A DNA stretch of 64,000 nucleotides from Pseudo-nitzschia pungens (lineage: Eukaryota > Bacillariophyta > Bacillariophyceae > Bacillariales > Bacillariaceae), in NCBI GenBank assembly GCA_037355855.1, contig CM074768.1, positions 1,364,001-1,428,000 on the forward strand, in the 5' to 3' direction. Made by a program: the position numbers and the translations under genes. The notes beneath the pieces are model-generated. The model made no database searches. It saw only the letters and a program-made list of their open reading frames with translations, and had not been told where the DNA came from. Of the stretch, positions 1 through 9,861 are shown one piece after another (the stretch's first letter is position 1; each line of letters begins with the position of its first letter).

Positions 1-165
1 GCTGACTGCTGGTGGGCTGACTGCTGATGGGCTGACTGCTGGTGGGTTGACTGCTGGTGGCCTGTCTGCTGATGGGCTCACTGCTGGTGGGCTGACTGCT
101 GGGGAGCTGACTGCTGGTGGGCTGACTGCTGGTGGGCTGACAGCTGGGGAGCTCACTGCTGGTGG
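1..165. repeat. Short tandem array, about 16-18 bp unit
   Basis: About nine units of GCTGACTGCTGGTGGG with small length and base changes run from the window edge. The array continues directly into the longer-period array at 170. It is part of the non-coding element ending at 2934. Confidence 0.85.
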
Positions 166-169
166 TGAA

Positions 170-1018
170 AACGCCGCGCTTGAAAGGAGAAGTACCCGGT
201 GTTGACAATGGCCGGGGCAGGAGAAGCACCGGTTGATGACAAAGGCCGGGGCAGTAGAATCACCAGTGGAGAGCCGAAGCAGCAACAGAGGCGCCGCGTG
301 GGTGCAAAATACCAGGTGGTGACAGAGGCCGGGGCAGTAGAAGCACCGGTTGAAAGCAGAAGCAACAGCAGAAAACCTCCTGTGGAGAGCAGAAGCGACA
401 ACAGAAAACACCGCTGTGGATGTAGAGGTGCCAGGTGATGACAAAGGCCGGGGCAGTAGAAGCACCAGATGAATGCAGAAGCAACAACAGAAACGCCACG
501 TGGGGGCAAAAATGCCTGATGTTGACAAAAGCCAGGGCAGTAGAATCACCAGTTGAGTGCAGAATCAACCACAGAAACGCCACTTGGATGCTGAAAAGCC
601 ACAGCAGAAAATCAACCAGCTGGGTGCAGGAGCAACAACAGACACGCCGCTTGGATGTAAAAGTGCCAGGTGATGACAAATGCCGGGGCAGGAGAAGCAC
701 CGGTTGAGGGCAGATCAACAGCAGAAAACTTCCAGTGGAGTGCAGAAGCAACAACAGAAACGCCGCTTTGGATGTAGAGGTGCCAGGTGATAGCAAAAGC
801 CGGGGCAATAGAAGCACAAGTTGAGTGCAGAAGCAACCACAGAAACGCCACGTGGATTCTGAAAAGCCTGATGATGACAAAAGCCGGGGCAGTAGAAACA
901 CCAGTTGAGTGCAGAAGCAACTATAGAAACGCCGCTTGGGTGCAGAAATGCCAGGTGATAGGTTGTATGCTGGGAACCAGGGTACAGCAGCAACAACAGG
1001 TCCAGTGTTGGTCTGAAC
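170..1018. repeat. Imperfect tandem array, unit about 100 bp
   Basis: Units share GGCCGGGGCAGTAGAAGCACC, then an AGAAGCAACAACAGAAACGCC block and a GCCAGGTGATGACAAA block, repeated about eight times with indels and substitutions. The long open frames on both strands here (up to about 300 codons) follow from repeats lacking stops; their translations are low-complexity and differ between units only as the DNA does, so no protein is called. Confidence 0.8.
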
Positions 1019-1576
1019 AAGGAAAAACTCCAGGGTAACCAAAAGAAAAGACTGGAGCACTACCAGAAGAGTCACGTTCGAAACCCACAGAGGTGCTCTG
1101 GGGGTACAGAATTTAGAAACTCCAGTAGACCACTGCAAATCGTGTAGAAACTGGAATGAGTCCAAGTGGTATACTTAAGCACCAGGGAGCAGATGACTGG
1201 CTTGAAAACAAGGACCTTGAGCGAGACACTTAGGGACCAGGGAAGCTGCTTGCTGGAAAACAGGGGCTTTAGTAGGAACACTTAGGGACCGGAGAATGTC
1301 AATGGCAGGGCACACTTAAAAGGCTCAGGAGGGAACTTGAAGTTCAAACTCGCGAGTCCTTATAAGTGGAAACAGTATCCAGGGGCAATTGGCTTGAAAA
1401 CAGGGACCTTAAGCGGAGCAGAGCTGCTGTAGAATTCTACAGGGAAAATTCTGGTAGTTCTGTCTGGAGTTGCGGGCAAATGGAATAGAAGTACCACTTT
1501 TGGCCCTGTAGAATTTACGTAGAGGGGGGAAATGGATCCAGGGGCAATTGGCTTGAAAACAGGAACCTTGAGCAAG

Positions 1577-2057
1577 ACACTTAAGGATCAGGAAAGCTGC
1601 TTGCTTGAAAACAGGGGCTGTAGTAGGAAGACCTAGGGACCAGGGGGAGGCTTGTGTCTTGAAAACAGTGTCAAACTTGAAGTTCAACCTGGGGTTGCTT
1701 AAGAGCAAAAAACACTTAGGGAGCAGGGAACTCGCGAACACTTAGGGACCAGGGAAGCTGCTTGCTTGAAAACAGGGGCTGTAGTAGAAACACCTAGGGA
1801 CCAGGGGGAGGCTCGTGTCCTGAAAACAGTGTCGAACTTGAAGTTCAACCTGGGGTTGCTTAATAGCAAAAACACTTAGGGAGCAGGGAACTCGCGAACA
1901 CTTAGGGACCAGGGAAGCTGCTTGCTTGAAAACAGGGGCTGTAGTAGAAACACCTAGGGACCAGGGGGAGGCTTGTGTCCTGAAAACAGTGTCGAACTTG
2001 AAGTTCAAGTTGAGGTTGCTTAATAGCGAAAACACTTAGGGATCAGGGAACTCGCGA
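1577..2057. repeat. 160-bp tandem array, about three copies
   Basis: The segment starting AACACTTAGGGACCAGGG at 1737 recurs at 1897 and, more diverged, near 1577 and 2057, giving a 160-bp period. Units contain CTTGAAAACAGGGGCTGTAG and CACTTAGG blocks. Related, shuffled blocks continue from 1020 to 2560. The same vocabulary (CTTGAAAACAG, CACTTA(T/G)GG) makes up the array at 57560-58460. Confidence 0.85.
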
Positions 2058-2408
2058 ACACTTAAGGACCAGGGGAAGTGTAGTCTTGAAAACAAGGGGC
2101 TGTAGTAGCTGTAGTCTTGGAAACAAGAGTGCACTAAGTAGGAGGTACTTAGGGATTGGTTGGTCTTGGCTTGAAAACGGCTTGAAAACAGATGTAGTAG
2201 GGGGAGCCTTAAGCGATAACACTTATAGACAAGGGGGCTTGGCTAGGAAACAGGGTAGCTCTTAAGTGAGTAACACTTAAGGAGTAGTGGGCAATTGGCT
2301 TGAAAGTAAAGGGGAACTGGAAGATATGCTCGCGAGGGACCTTCTAGAGAGGGGGGTATGTATGTGTTCGACAACTTCAACTTGAAAAGACTTAGGGAAC
2401 GCAGTAAG

Positions 2409-2506
2409 GTTGATCTTGAAGAATGTAGAACGTTAAGTGGGTTCAATCTTGAAGAATGTAGAACGTTAAGTGGGTTCGACCTTGAAGAATGTAGAACATT
2501 AAGTGG
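2409..2506. repeat. 33-bp tandem repeat, three copies
   Basis: Three 33-bp units, each containing CTTGAAGAATGTAGAAC and TTAAGTGG, lie head to tail at 2409, 2441 and 2474. The period is a multiple of three, so one plus-strand frame reads as an 11-residue repeat, but no start, gene context or wider reading frame supports coding. Confidence 0.85.
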
Positions 2507-2934
2507 ATATCACTTAAGGGGCTTGAAAGACTGTATAGCATTAAATAATAAGGTAGCTTGAAAACAGATCGAAAAACAAACCGAGCTCGGAGACAAACTG
2601 AGCGTGGAGACTAACCGGAACAGAGCTGCTGTAGAATTAGTACTGCAATCGCTGTAGAAAATTATGTGTTGTTTTGCTTGTTGCTGTTGTTGCCGAATCG
2701 ATCGGCCGACCGGCAGGGAAGCAAGCAACCAAAGCAACCAAAGGAAGCAAGTAGCAGCCAAACAAATAGCAGAATCAGATAGAGGAGATCTCTGTTAATA
2801 GGTGTAGTGCTTGGTGTTGTTGTAGGAGCTTTAGAAGTGAGGGAGATATCAAAGGGGAATGGTGTGTAGAAATCTACGTGTTTTAAGTACTGGAACATCG
2901 GAACGTCGGACAAAATGCGCGGTGCGAAAATTGT

Positions 2935-5220
2935 GTACTCTTTGCAGCAGAGTACTATTGCGAGGAGTTCTTTCTCCATAGTAGTGTAGTTCTTTTGGGC
3001 ATCAGATAGTTTCTTGGACCAGTATGCAATAGGCTTGCCATCTTGTATTATAGCAGCACCTAATTGTAGGTCTGAGGCATCAGTGTACAGTTCAAAGGGC
3101 TTGTTAAGGTCTGGATAGGTGTTCAGCGCATCTGCTGCCACCATTGCTTTCATCTCTTGAAAGGCTTTATCCTGAGCAGGTCCCCAAGTGAAAGCTGAAG
3201 GAGCTTTTCTTTGCTTGCCTTTGATGGTCGCTGCTTGAGGAGTCTTTTGTTTGGGGGTTCCAGTGATATCAAAGAGAGGAGATAGGACATGAGATCTGCG
3301 AGGCCACATATCTCTGTAGTATCCTACTGCTCCAAGGAAGGACTTGACTTGAGTTATTGTACGAGGTCGATCCATACGAAGGATGGCTTCTATTTTCTTT
3401 CTCCATGGCTTGACTGCTGTAGGCGTCATCCAATATCCAAGGAAGTCGGTCTCTTGTACAGCCCAATCACACTTGAGGGTGTTACACTTGAGTCCATTTT
3501 GGTTGAGCCGGTCTAGGATCTTGTCAATAGTCTGCATGTGGAGATCAAAGGATCCATTGGTCCAGACGCCTATATCATCAATATAAACAGTGCAGTCAGT
3601 GTCTTGTAGGATATCTTCCATTAGTTGCTGGGCAACATCTGGAGAGACTTTGACACCCATGGGGAGTCTCTGATACTCATAGCAACCATATGGCGTCACT
3701 ATGGTACAGAGTTTCTTGCTTGCATCATCCAGTTCAAAGCAGTAGTATTGCATGGACAAGTCAATCTTGGTGAAGTGAGTGTACTTGCCCCTCTTGTTCA
3801 TGATATCCTGTATCCGGGGAATTGGATAAGGACGTCTTTCAAGCAGTTCATTGAGTTCTCTGAAGTCTGATACCCATCGGACCCTGTTGTCTTTCTTTGG
3901 TACTATAAAGGTTGGGAATGCCCATTCGGCCGGTCCAGTGCAACGCTTGAGTACTCCATCATTACAAAGATTCTGGAGCTCCCTTTTGAATAGGTCTTCT
4001 CTTTTGTATGCAACTGGATAGGGCTTTTTGTGTATAGGCTTGGATCCGGGCTTCAGTCTTAGAGAGATCTTCTTGTGTGGATACTTCCCTAATTCTCCAT
4101 TGAAGACGTTAGGGTACTTGCTTAGTATTGCTTGGAACTGCTGCTGCTCTGTCGTGGACATGTGGGACTGCTGCTGTGCGACTGTCGATGGATCTGTTTC
4201 TTGGTAGGCTCTGTCTAGGATCACCTTGGACTTGTATGGATTGGCAAAGGAGAGGTCATCAGCAAAGAGTTCGGCGTCTTCTAGTTCTTCCATGAGTAAG
4301 GTGTAGTTGGTCTCATGATATAGGGACGTGTCCTTCATAGGAATGGTTCGATCCATCCACTGAACTGCTCCTTCTTTGAATAGGAGATTGATCTTTGCTA
4401 GGTGGAGGAAGTCCCTGCCTAGTATTAAATCGTATTTGCAGTTGGGGGAATGGAAGAGCCTTGCCTCTTGCTGGTTTATGGTGTAGTTGCCAAACTCTTG
4501 TAGTTTGAGGTTCTTCATGATGATGTATTCTGTAGTATCGAAGCTTCCATTTGCTGTCGTAGTTAGGACTCGATGCTTGCTTCTTATTGGCATGGTGCCA
4601 AATGGTAGGGCTCGTTTGTTGATTAGAGTTCCGGATGATCCACTATCTAGGAGGGCTAGTAGTGGTCTTGATTTCGTTGGTATGCCTTGTATGTACTGAA
4701 CTGTAGTTAAAAGAATAGGAGCCACGTTGCTCTTATTCGGGGATGCCTGTTCTGCTGGATTTTCAGCAGTCGACAGCAGCTTTAAATAATTTTGCTCCAG
4801 CGCACCTCCTTTGGTGTAGTTTTTGGAGTTTCCGGGATTGCAATAGAGATTTTTTGCTGTACCGGTAGACCAATTTCTTGCCAGGGACAAGAGTGGTCTA
4901 TTTATTGCTGCTGTACTATCTTTTGCGTCTATTGTACCCTTGGATCGATTCGTTTGTTGTCGATTCGTATCCGTTGTATCGTTCGTTCCGGAGAATCGAA
5001 CTGTTTTTGTTGTTGCTGCGTTTGCAGGCTTTGCTGAGCGCTCAACAGGAATACTCCATCCTGTAGGTTCCTTCCCCTCTTTATCTGGGAGATCTCCTCC
5101 ATGCGTCATCCCAGACAGCAGGGCTGTGCTGGCATCCAGTTCCTGGGGAGCCGGAGGCAAGGTGATTGCTGGTTTTGGTGAAGCCCGGGGCTTCTTGTTA
5201 GGCCTGGGGCCTTTGGAGAA
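2935..5220 (-). pseudogene. gypsy-1 pol: protease, reverse transcriptase, partial RNase H
   Basis: Would encode the polyprotein that matures Gag, copies element RNA into cDNA and degrades the RNA strand. Reading minus, the frame opens directly after the gag UGA. An aspartic protease motif LLDSGSSG lies near 4650, RT follows with FPTFIVPKKD and the catalytic YIDD box at 3574-3585, then RNase H with FELYTDASD and NYTTMEKELLA. The frame is open for about 760 codons but ends at 2935 in RNase H, where the repeat element is inserted. There is no ATG at the 5' end of this frame: it continues in phase from gag, so a Gag-Pol fusion by UGA readthrough is the simplest expression route. No internal nonsense codon is seen, so damage comes from the insertion. 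Confidence 0.88.
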
Positions 5221-6270
5221 TCAGGGGAGCCAAATGAGGTCCCCATCAATGCTCCTTTCGGTTCGACCACCATGGTTGGCATGGTATTCTTCAATTGCTG
5301 CTTCCCGAGCTGCGTTGATATGGGCTTGAAAGGTCTCGTTGCTTCCGGGGATCATGAGAGCTGTCTGAGCGTGGAAGGACTCTGTTGGTTGGGTGTTTCC
5401 GGAGGTCTTGTTGTAGTTTTTGGAGAACCGGTTCTTCGGACACTCAGACCAATCATGGTTGTGACCCGGGATCCTACAAGGGTTGGATTTCTTCTTGTTG
5501 TTGTTTCCCTTGTTGGTATGCGAGTTGCGCTTGCGAGAGTTGTTATTGCTGTTGGAATTGTTCGAGCGCTTCTGTTGTTTGTTGTTATTCTTGTTACTCT
5601 TCTTGTTGGCTTGGCGTTCGTGGCAGCTCATGTGATCCACAATGTGTTGGACTGTGGTATCTTCGTGAATCCCACTGTGGATAATGCCATAGCTCTCGAT
5701 CCATGCGGATGGGAAAGAGTGCAAAAGAATGGTGAGTTTCTCCACCTTGGAGAGAGGAGCGCTGCTTCCATCAAGCTTCTGGGTGTATTTCATGAGGACA
5801 AGGATCCGGTCTGCATGTTCCTTGCATGTCATTGACGGCGTCTTTCGGCATTCCGCGCTTCGTAGATAGGTGTGCATGATATCTCTGGCATCTCTGGCGT
5901 TGCAGTAGAGCTTGGTGAAGTCAAGGAACGCTTGGTCATATCCACCAATTTCTTCTTGAGAGTATTGGTATTCTTCTGGATCCAGTGGATCCTTGATCAT
6001 ATCATTCCACTTGCTCTGCGCGTCAGTAGTAAGACAACGACTGAAGTGGGTGAGATAGATATCTATGGGCAATCTTAGAAGCTTGGCGGCGTTTCGGAAA
6101 GACTCCTCCACAAAAAGCAGCTCCTCTAGTCCCCCGGTCTCCGTGAACAGGGGGACCTTCATGCTGTCGGTTCGGTCCTCGTCGACATTGTACAGGGTGA
6201 AGAGCTTAGGCTTGGTTCGATCGAAGGAGCTCTTGTAGGCAATTGGGGGGTCTCTGTAGATGCCGGCCAT
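5221..6270 (-). CDS. gypsy-1 Gag, copy A
   Basis: A 349-residue Gag, intact from its ATG, which lies 112 nt after the 5' LTR. The N-terminal two thirds form the capsid-like region with the stretch KVEKLTILLHSFPSAW. An Asn/Lys-rich basic linker follows, then one zinc-knuckle-like motif CRIPGHNHDWSEC (C-x4-H-x-H-x4-C), unlike the usual CCHC spacing. It would package element RNA into virus-like particles in the cytoplasm. The stop is UGA and pol follows in the same frame with no further stop. A 341-residue homologue lies at 48367-49392. Assignment as Gag rests on position, knuckle and basic linker rather than on a recognised capsid fold. Confidence 0.85.
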   Translation of the reverse strand: MAGIYRDPPIAYKSSFDRTKPKLFTLYNVDEDRTDSMKVPLFTETGGLEELLFVEESFRNAAKLLRLPIDIYLTHFSRCLTTDAQSKWNDMIKDPLDPEEYQYSQEEIGGYDQAFLDFTKLYCNARDARDIMHTYLRSAECRKTPSMTCKEHADRILVLMKYTQKLDGSSAPLSKVEKLTILLHSFPSAWIESYGIIHSGIHEDTTVQHIVDHMSCHERQANKKSNKNNNKQQKRSNNSNSNNNSRKRNSHTNKGNNNKKKSNPCRIPGHNHDWSECPKNRFSKNYNKTSGNTQPTESFHAQTALMIPGSNETFQAHINAAREAAIEEYHANHGGRTERSIDGDLIWLP

Positions 6271-6382
6271 GTTGCTTGTTGGAGATACAAGGTGCCTGTT
6301 TTATTGAGGATAAGGGAGATTTGGTTTGAATTCAGTACTGAGTTCTACTGTTTCTACTGTAAAGCACAAACAGTAATTACTG

Positions 6383-6703
6383 TGTTACGGTCTAGAGTAG
6401 AAATTCGGAGTGGTATAAATAATTGTGAATGTTTAGATACTTTACGAGATATTGTTACGTGAATTGAGAATGGAGACATATAAAATTTCGAGGTCGCGAG
6501 CATAGCCATGTCTTGGCATGCTCTGCCATAAATGTTGGTCCATTGTCGGTTCGCACGATTAGGCATATATCCTAATCTGGGACTCGACCATAATAGTTAG
6601 AACACATACCAAAATGTATTCATGACTCATAATATTCGATTCCCATATGGGATTCGGTTAATTATTCAGTCGTGGCTTGAGCTAGCTACGCTAGCCCGTC
6701 ACA
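6383..6703 (-). repeat. 5' LTR of gypsy-1 copy A
   Basis: On the minus strand it begins TGTGACGGGCTAGCG and ends GTAACA, 321 bp. The ends were set by comparison with the solo LTR at 24647-36724, whose target-site duplication fixes both termini, and with 49521-49829 and 63560-63886. Each carries AATTATTAACCGAATCCCA-type and TTTCTAC blocks. A 14-bp palindrome (ACAGTAATTACTGT, 6370-6383) straddles the LTR/leader junction. The 5 bp beyond the LTR, ATGAC (6704-6708), should be one copy of the target-site duplication; the partner is off-window. Confidence 0.85.
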
Positions 6704-7095
6704 ATGACACCAAAGGCAAAATTGTGGTTGACTCGGCCTTTGTAGCTGCAAAAGATTACCTTATTAAAAGTGCACAGAGTGATCCACCGACAGGAGAAGC
6801 AGTACGACTCAATTGCGCAGCCACAAGTTGTCGACAATTCTCCAAGTGGGGGATGCGACAAATCCAGGGAGGATTCCCCAGGCTTAAAGAAAATATGTAT
6901 CTGGAGTTTCAGGGAGAGTGTCGGATCATATTCCACCTTATGGTGCTCCTCTATAACTACCAAACCAGCAAGGTTCAGATCAACACCATAATGAACACTT
7001 TTGTGAGTGAAACCGAAGGGTTCTTCTCTTATGGTCTCGTACCAACAGAATCAGCAAATACTTTTTTCAAAACGCTGGGTAATGAATTATTTTGA
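6704..7095 (+). pseudogene. PIF/Harbinger-like (DDE_Tnp_4-type) transposase, C-terminal fragment
   Basis: The frame holds KIVVDSAF, the CAATSCRQFSKWGMRQIQ box, GGFPRLK and a VLLYNYQT segment. These blocks occur in this order in the C-terminal half of DDE superfamily endonucleases of the PIF/Harbinger type. The reading frame enters from the gypsy-1 LTR at 6703, so the N-terminal half was separated by that insertion and lies off-window to the left. The true start is missing; the ATG at 6622 lies in the LTR. A diverged relative is at 52226-52935, which has the same VVD-AF and AATSCQQMSEWG blocks. Family call is from motif recognition only. Confidence 0.72.
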
Positions 7096-7289
7096 AACGC
7101 TGTGTAATTAACATAACAAGCCAATAGCAACAACAAAGAACACTCCCATTCTTCTCACAAACAAAACTTCTACAAACTAATTGGAAAGTTGTCTCACCAA
7201 TCCCACAAATCCTATATACATTGTCACCGGAGGTGCACTGGAGTTAAAAAATTAGAAAGACTGTCACATGTTATATCTTGATACAATTA

Positions 7290-7638
7290 CTATTCACTCT
7301 CTTCCGTACTACTACTAGCGCCACTACTACTACTAACGCTGCTGTCGTGTCTGCTGTTGTGTTGACGCTTCTTTTTCTTCCTTCTGGTACTACTACTACT
7401 ATGGTGGCCAACACCAACAGCAACTTTAAGTGCTTCAATTAACATCTTTCGGTCTTCCTTTGCTTTGGCTTTCGCCTGTTCTCAATCAGCATGACTGTTG
7501 CTCATCTACAGGAAACGCTGCTGCAAAGTTGTCATTGTTTTCTTTTGCTTCCTCCACAGCATCCCGAATGGCTCGTTGTCGGGCCCAGTGATGACGAGCA
7601 GCAACAGCTCTGGGGTTGGTACTTAGTTGTCTAGGCAT
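7290..7638 (-). pseudogene. Decayed small ORF, possible second ORF of the Harbinger-like element
   Basis: On the minus strand an ATG at 7636-7638 opens a basic, Ala/Arg-rich frame (PRQLSTNPRAVAARHHWARQ) that stops near 7487. A second frame then continues with a charged helix (EQAKAKAKEDRKMLIEALK), a Ser run, a Lys/Arg cluster and an acidic C-terminus ending near 7296. The two halves read as one protein broken by a frameshift and a stop. It is convergent with the transposase fragment just upstream, as in two-gene Harbinger elements, but no Myb-like domain is visible, so the link is only by position. Confidence 0.35.
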
Positions 7639-7981
7639 GCTGCTTGTTGTTGCTGTTCTTGTTGATTTAGCAGTCGGTATTTTGTGAGCTGAGCTGACAA
7701 TCGAAAATTTCGAAAGCAATCCCGGGATGGAAGGTTCCGCTACTCTCAACTCCCATGTCAGTCGGTTTGTTGCCTTCGTTGCCCACCTCGTCTTAAAAGA
7801 CAGGAATAAAAATCTACTAAAAGATCAATTTTACAGTGTGTTGAAAGGCAACTCGTACGCTATGCTATTAATAAAAACCGTTGAAAAAAGTTCTGTACCG
7901 TACCTCTCCTTTTAGAGGGGTATTAGTGACGTACTGTACTTAGAATGTAGGAGCTTCCACGTAGAAGGTTGTACTAGCGCG

Positions 7982-8812
7982 TAGCGCGCAACCAGGGGTC
8001 ATAATAGAGAGGGGTGCGCCACGATCCGCGCACTCGTACAAAAACTCCATTCAAATCTGAAAAAAAAAATTACCTATGCGTGGGACAAATAACAAAACCT
8101 GTACCTGAGAATTTTTTTCATTTTTGTTTTTAACTAACAAACACTAGTTAAAATACCTTAACTTCAGATAGCAATAACTCAGTCAAAAATCAATTCTAAT
8201 CTTTATTTCAAATACCTGCATTATAGTTTAAACTGTTTTAAACAAGAATATTCAATAAAAATGAGGTTTTGAATGAGTATAAGGTCATCTATTACTGATA
8301 CAATGTTGTAGGCCTTTTTTTGGCTTTTTTCGCAAAAGATACCTGTCTTAGGTATGAAACATATGATTGATTTACGGCCTTTTTGGGTGCATGACTGGCG
8401 AATTTCGGTGCATGACTGGCGAATTTCGGTGCATGACTGGCAAATTTCGGTGCATGACTGGAGAAGTCGGGTGCATGACTGACAATTTGTAGCACGTCTG
8501 AAGAAAAAAATGGCCTACAATCTTGTATCAGTAATAGATGACCTTATACTCGTTCAAAACCTCATTTTTATTGAATATTCTTGTTTAAAACAGTTTAAAC
8601 TATAATGCAGGTATTTGAAATGAAGATTAGAATTGATTTTTGACTGAGTTATTGCTATCTGAAGTTAAGGTATTTTAACTAGTGTTTGTTAGTTAAAAAC
8701 AAAAATGAAAAAAATTCTCAGGTACAGGTTTTGTTATTTGTCCCACGCATAGGTAATTTTTTCCTTCGCGCAGTAGCGCACCCCTTTCTATTATCACCCC
8801 TGCGCGCAACAA
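7982..8812. mobile_element. Fold-back element with about 250-bp inverted arms
   Basis: The segment 8060-8312 is repeated in inverted order at 8513-8762 with few differences. Outside these arms both ends carry GGGTNATAATAGANAGGGGTGCGC (left near 7995, right near 8778-8801, inverted). Outermost sequences GCGCGTAGCGCGCAACC and CGCGCAACAACGGTTGC are themselves partly palindromic. There is no transposase frame, so it is a non-autonomous fold-back/MITE. A diverged half copy (AGGGATCATAATAGGGGTG and the left arm) is at 51405-51612. A target-site duplication was not found with confidence. Confidence 0.8.
8386..8490. repeat. 21-bp minisatellite in the loop of the fold-back element
   Basis: About five units of GGTGCATGACTGGCGAATTTC sit in the loop between the two inverted arms. 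The last units are diverged (GGAGAAGTCGG, GACAATTTG). Confidence 0.9.
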
Positions 8813-9348
8813 CGGTTGCATTTTAGTGATATCATATAGGTATGAATAAGGTTAAGGTTATTCGTAACTTACGGTTATTTTTATTGTTTCGACAAGCATC
8901 TTTGGGCTATTCAATACTAGTCGTAATTTTCATTCGTGTATGACGAGATACAGAAAGAGCTTGTATAATTTTCGTGTTCAGAGAACAATTCACCTTCCCT
9001 TACTTCGTTTTATCTACCTATCTTGTCGTAGTATTGGATTGTTTTTTCGCCATCGTTCTTCTGATAGAATTATTTTAATTAAGCGATATGGTAATGATAC
9101 ATGAATGATCGCTATCTGGTGGTGTTTAATTTTAATGGTGAACAATTATTCCGTAGGTTCTAATACTTCCGTACCGTTACAGTAAACCTTAACTCACTTC
9201 GTATTACAGTATTTATTTTTCACAACGACCGTAAGACTTACCGGTAAAGGTACCGGTAATAAAAGATGATAATAACACGAAGTAGATCTCTAAACTCCGA
9301 AAGCTTTTATAAGCTCTGTGTCTACGAAGTAAGACTTACTACAAAGTT
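8813..9348. other. Gene-free AT-rich stretch with TACCGGTA/AAGGTTA motifs
   Basis: No open frame of note on either strand. Short quasi-palindromic words such as TTACCGGTAAAGGTACCGGTAA (near 9240) recur; the same words appear at 20787, 39885, 40195 and 41755-42065. Confidence 0.6.
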
Positions 9349-9421
9349 CTTATCAGCTGTCCTCGGGTTCTAGTACGTCCCCGACTACTAATTTCTACTG
9401 AAACCCGGGGACAGCTGATAG
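9349..9421. repeat. Short inverted repeat (hairpin)
   Basis: TTATCAGCTGTCCTCGGGTT near 9349 is mirrored by AACCCGGGGACAGCTGATAG ending near 9421, with about 35 bp between the arms. It lies 14 bp left of the MITE at 9435. Function unknown. Confidence 0.75.
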
Positions 9422-9434
9422 GAATTCTGTAGTA

Positions 9435-9859
9435 CTACCTCTGGTCCGAAAAACTGAACCGATGACTCTTCTGTATCCGTTCCTAAATACTGTACCATTT
9501 AGCGTAGAATAGAATTTGTACCAAATTTATCGTTGTCAAGAACACTCTTCTGGTTCACACTAAACTTACTTATACAATAATGAAAGGTTATTGTCTCAGC
9601 TTGCTGGGGGAACTTTCCAGAGTTTCAAATGACCGGTGGAAGGCTTTCAACAGGTAAATCACATTTCTAGGGCAGTAAAAGCTGACTTTGAGTCCCAATG
9701 AAAGGTAGACAAATACCACCAGCCTACCTAGTGTCTAACCAGGCATAGAGAGTTTGTTGAGGAGAGTTTAACCCAAAAAGAATGATTTGAATTGGTTGAA
9801 AATTGATCCCAAGTGCAAAGATTTTCGATATATTGCCCAGTACTACGGACCAGAGGTAG
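9435..9859. mobile_element. Tc1/mariner (Stowaway-like) MITE
   Basis: Terminal inverted repeats CTACCTCTGGTCCG at left and its complement CGGACCAGAGGTAG at right are flanked by TA on both sides (9433-9434 and 9860-9861), the duplication made by Tc1/mariner transposases. The interior shares GGGGGAACTTTCC, CAAATGACYGGTGGAAG and TTTGAGTCCCAATGAAAGG with the MITE at 54122-54653, so both belong to one family. 425 bp, no transposase frame. Confidence 0.82.
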
Positions 9860-9861
9860 TA

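Larger units (their letters stand above)
1..2934 (-). mobile_element. Non-coding tandem-repeat retroelement, 5' part (clipped by window edge)
   Basis: This stretch is built almost wholly of tandem arrays and has no convincing gene. Its right end (about 2640-2934) matches the right end of the element at 56761-58856: both carry GTAGAAAATTATGTG, GTGTAGAAATCTACGT and CTGGAACATCGGAACGTCGG, and both stop at AAATTGT. At 2935 the sequence switches abruptly to the RNase H coding sequence of a minus-strand gypsy element, so it is an insertion. In the other copy the 3' end lies at the left, so here it lies beyond position 1. The element must be longer than 2.9 kb, against 2.1 kb for the other copy; the difference lies in the arrays. 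The insertion boundary is seen; the LINE-dependent nature is inferred from the second copy. Confidence 0.7.
2935..6703 (-). mobile_element. Ty3/gypsy LTR retrotransposon, family gypsy-1, copy A (3'-truncated)
   Basis: On the minus strand the element runs LTR (6703-6383), short leader, gag, in-frame UGA, pol. Pol is cut in RNase H at 2935 by the repeat element at 1-2934; integrase and the 3' LTR are outside the window. Its 5' LTR abuts a Harbinger-like transposase relic at 6704. Other gypsy-1 pieces in the window are 48113-49829, the solo LTR 24647-36724, an LTR fragment at 53931 and a 5' end at 63560. Domain order protease-RT-RNase H and the YIDD motif place it in the LTR retrotransposons; the Ty3/gypsy assignment is from overall RT and RNase H appearance. 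Confidence 0.88.

Noticed and set aside
153..1165. Overlapping open frames of 100-300 codons on both strands
   Set aside because: They follow the tandem units of the repeat array and have no start context or domain; stops are absent because the unit lacks them.
6622..6703. ATG at 6622 as the start of the Harbinger-like protein
   Set aside because: It lies inside the gypsy-1 LTR; transposase similarity begins only after the LTR end at 6703.
8386..8490. Regularly spaced repeats as a CRISPR array
   Set aside because: Units are contiguous without unique spacers, in the loop of a fold-back element in eukaryotic DNA with no cas genes.
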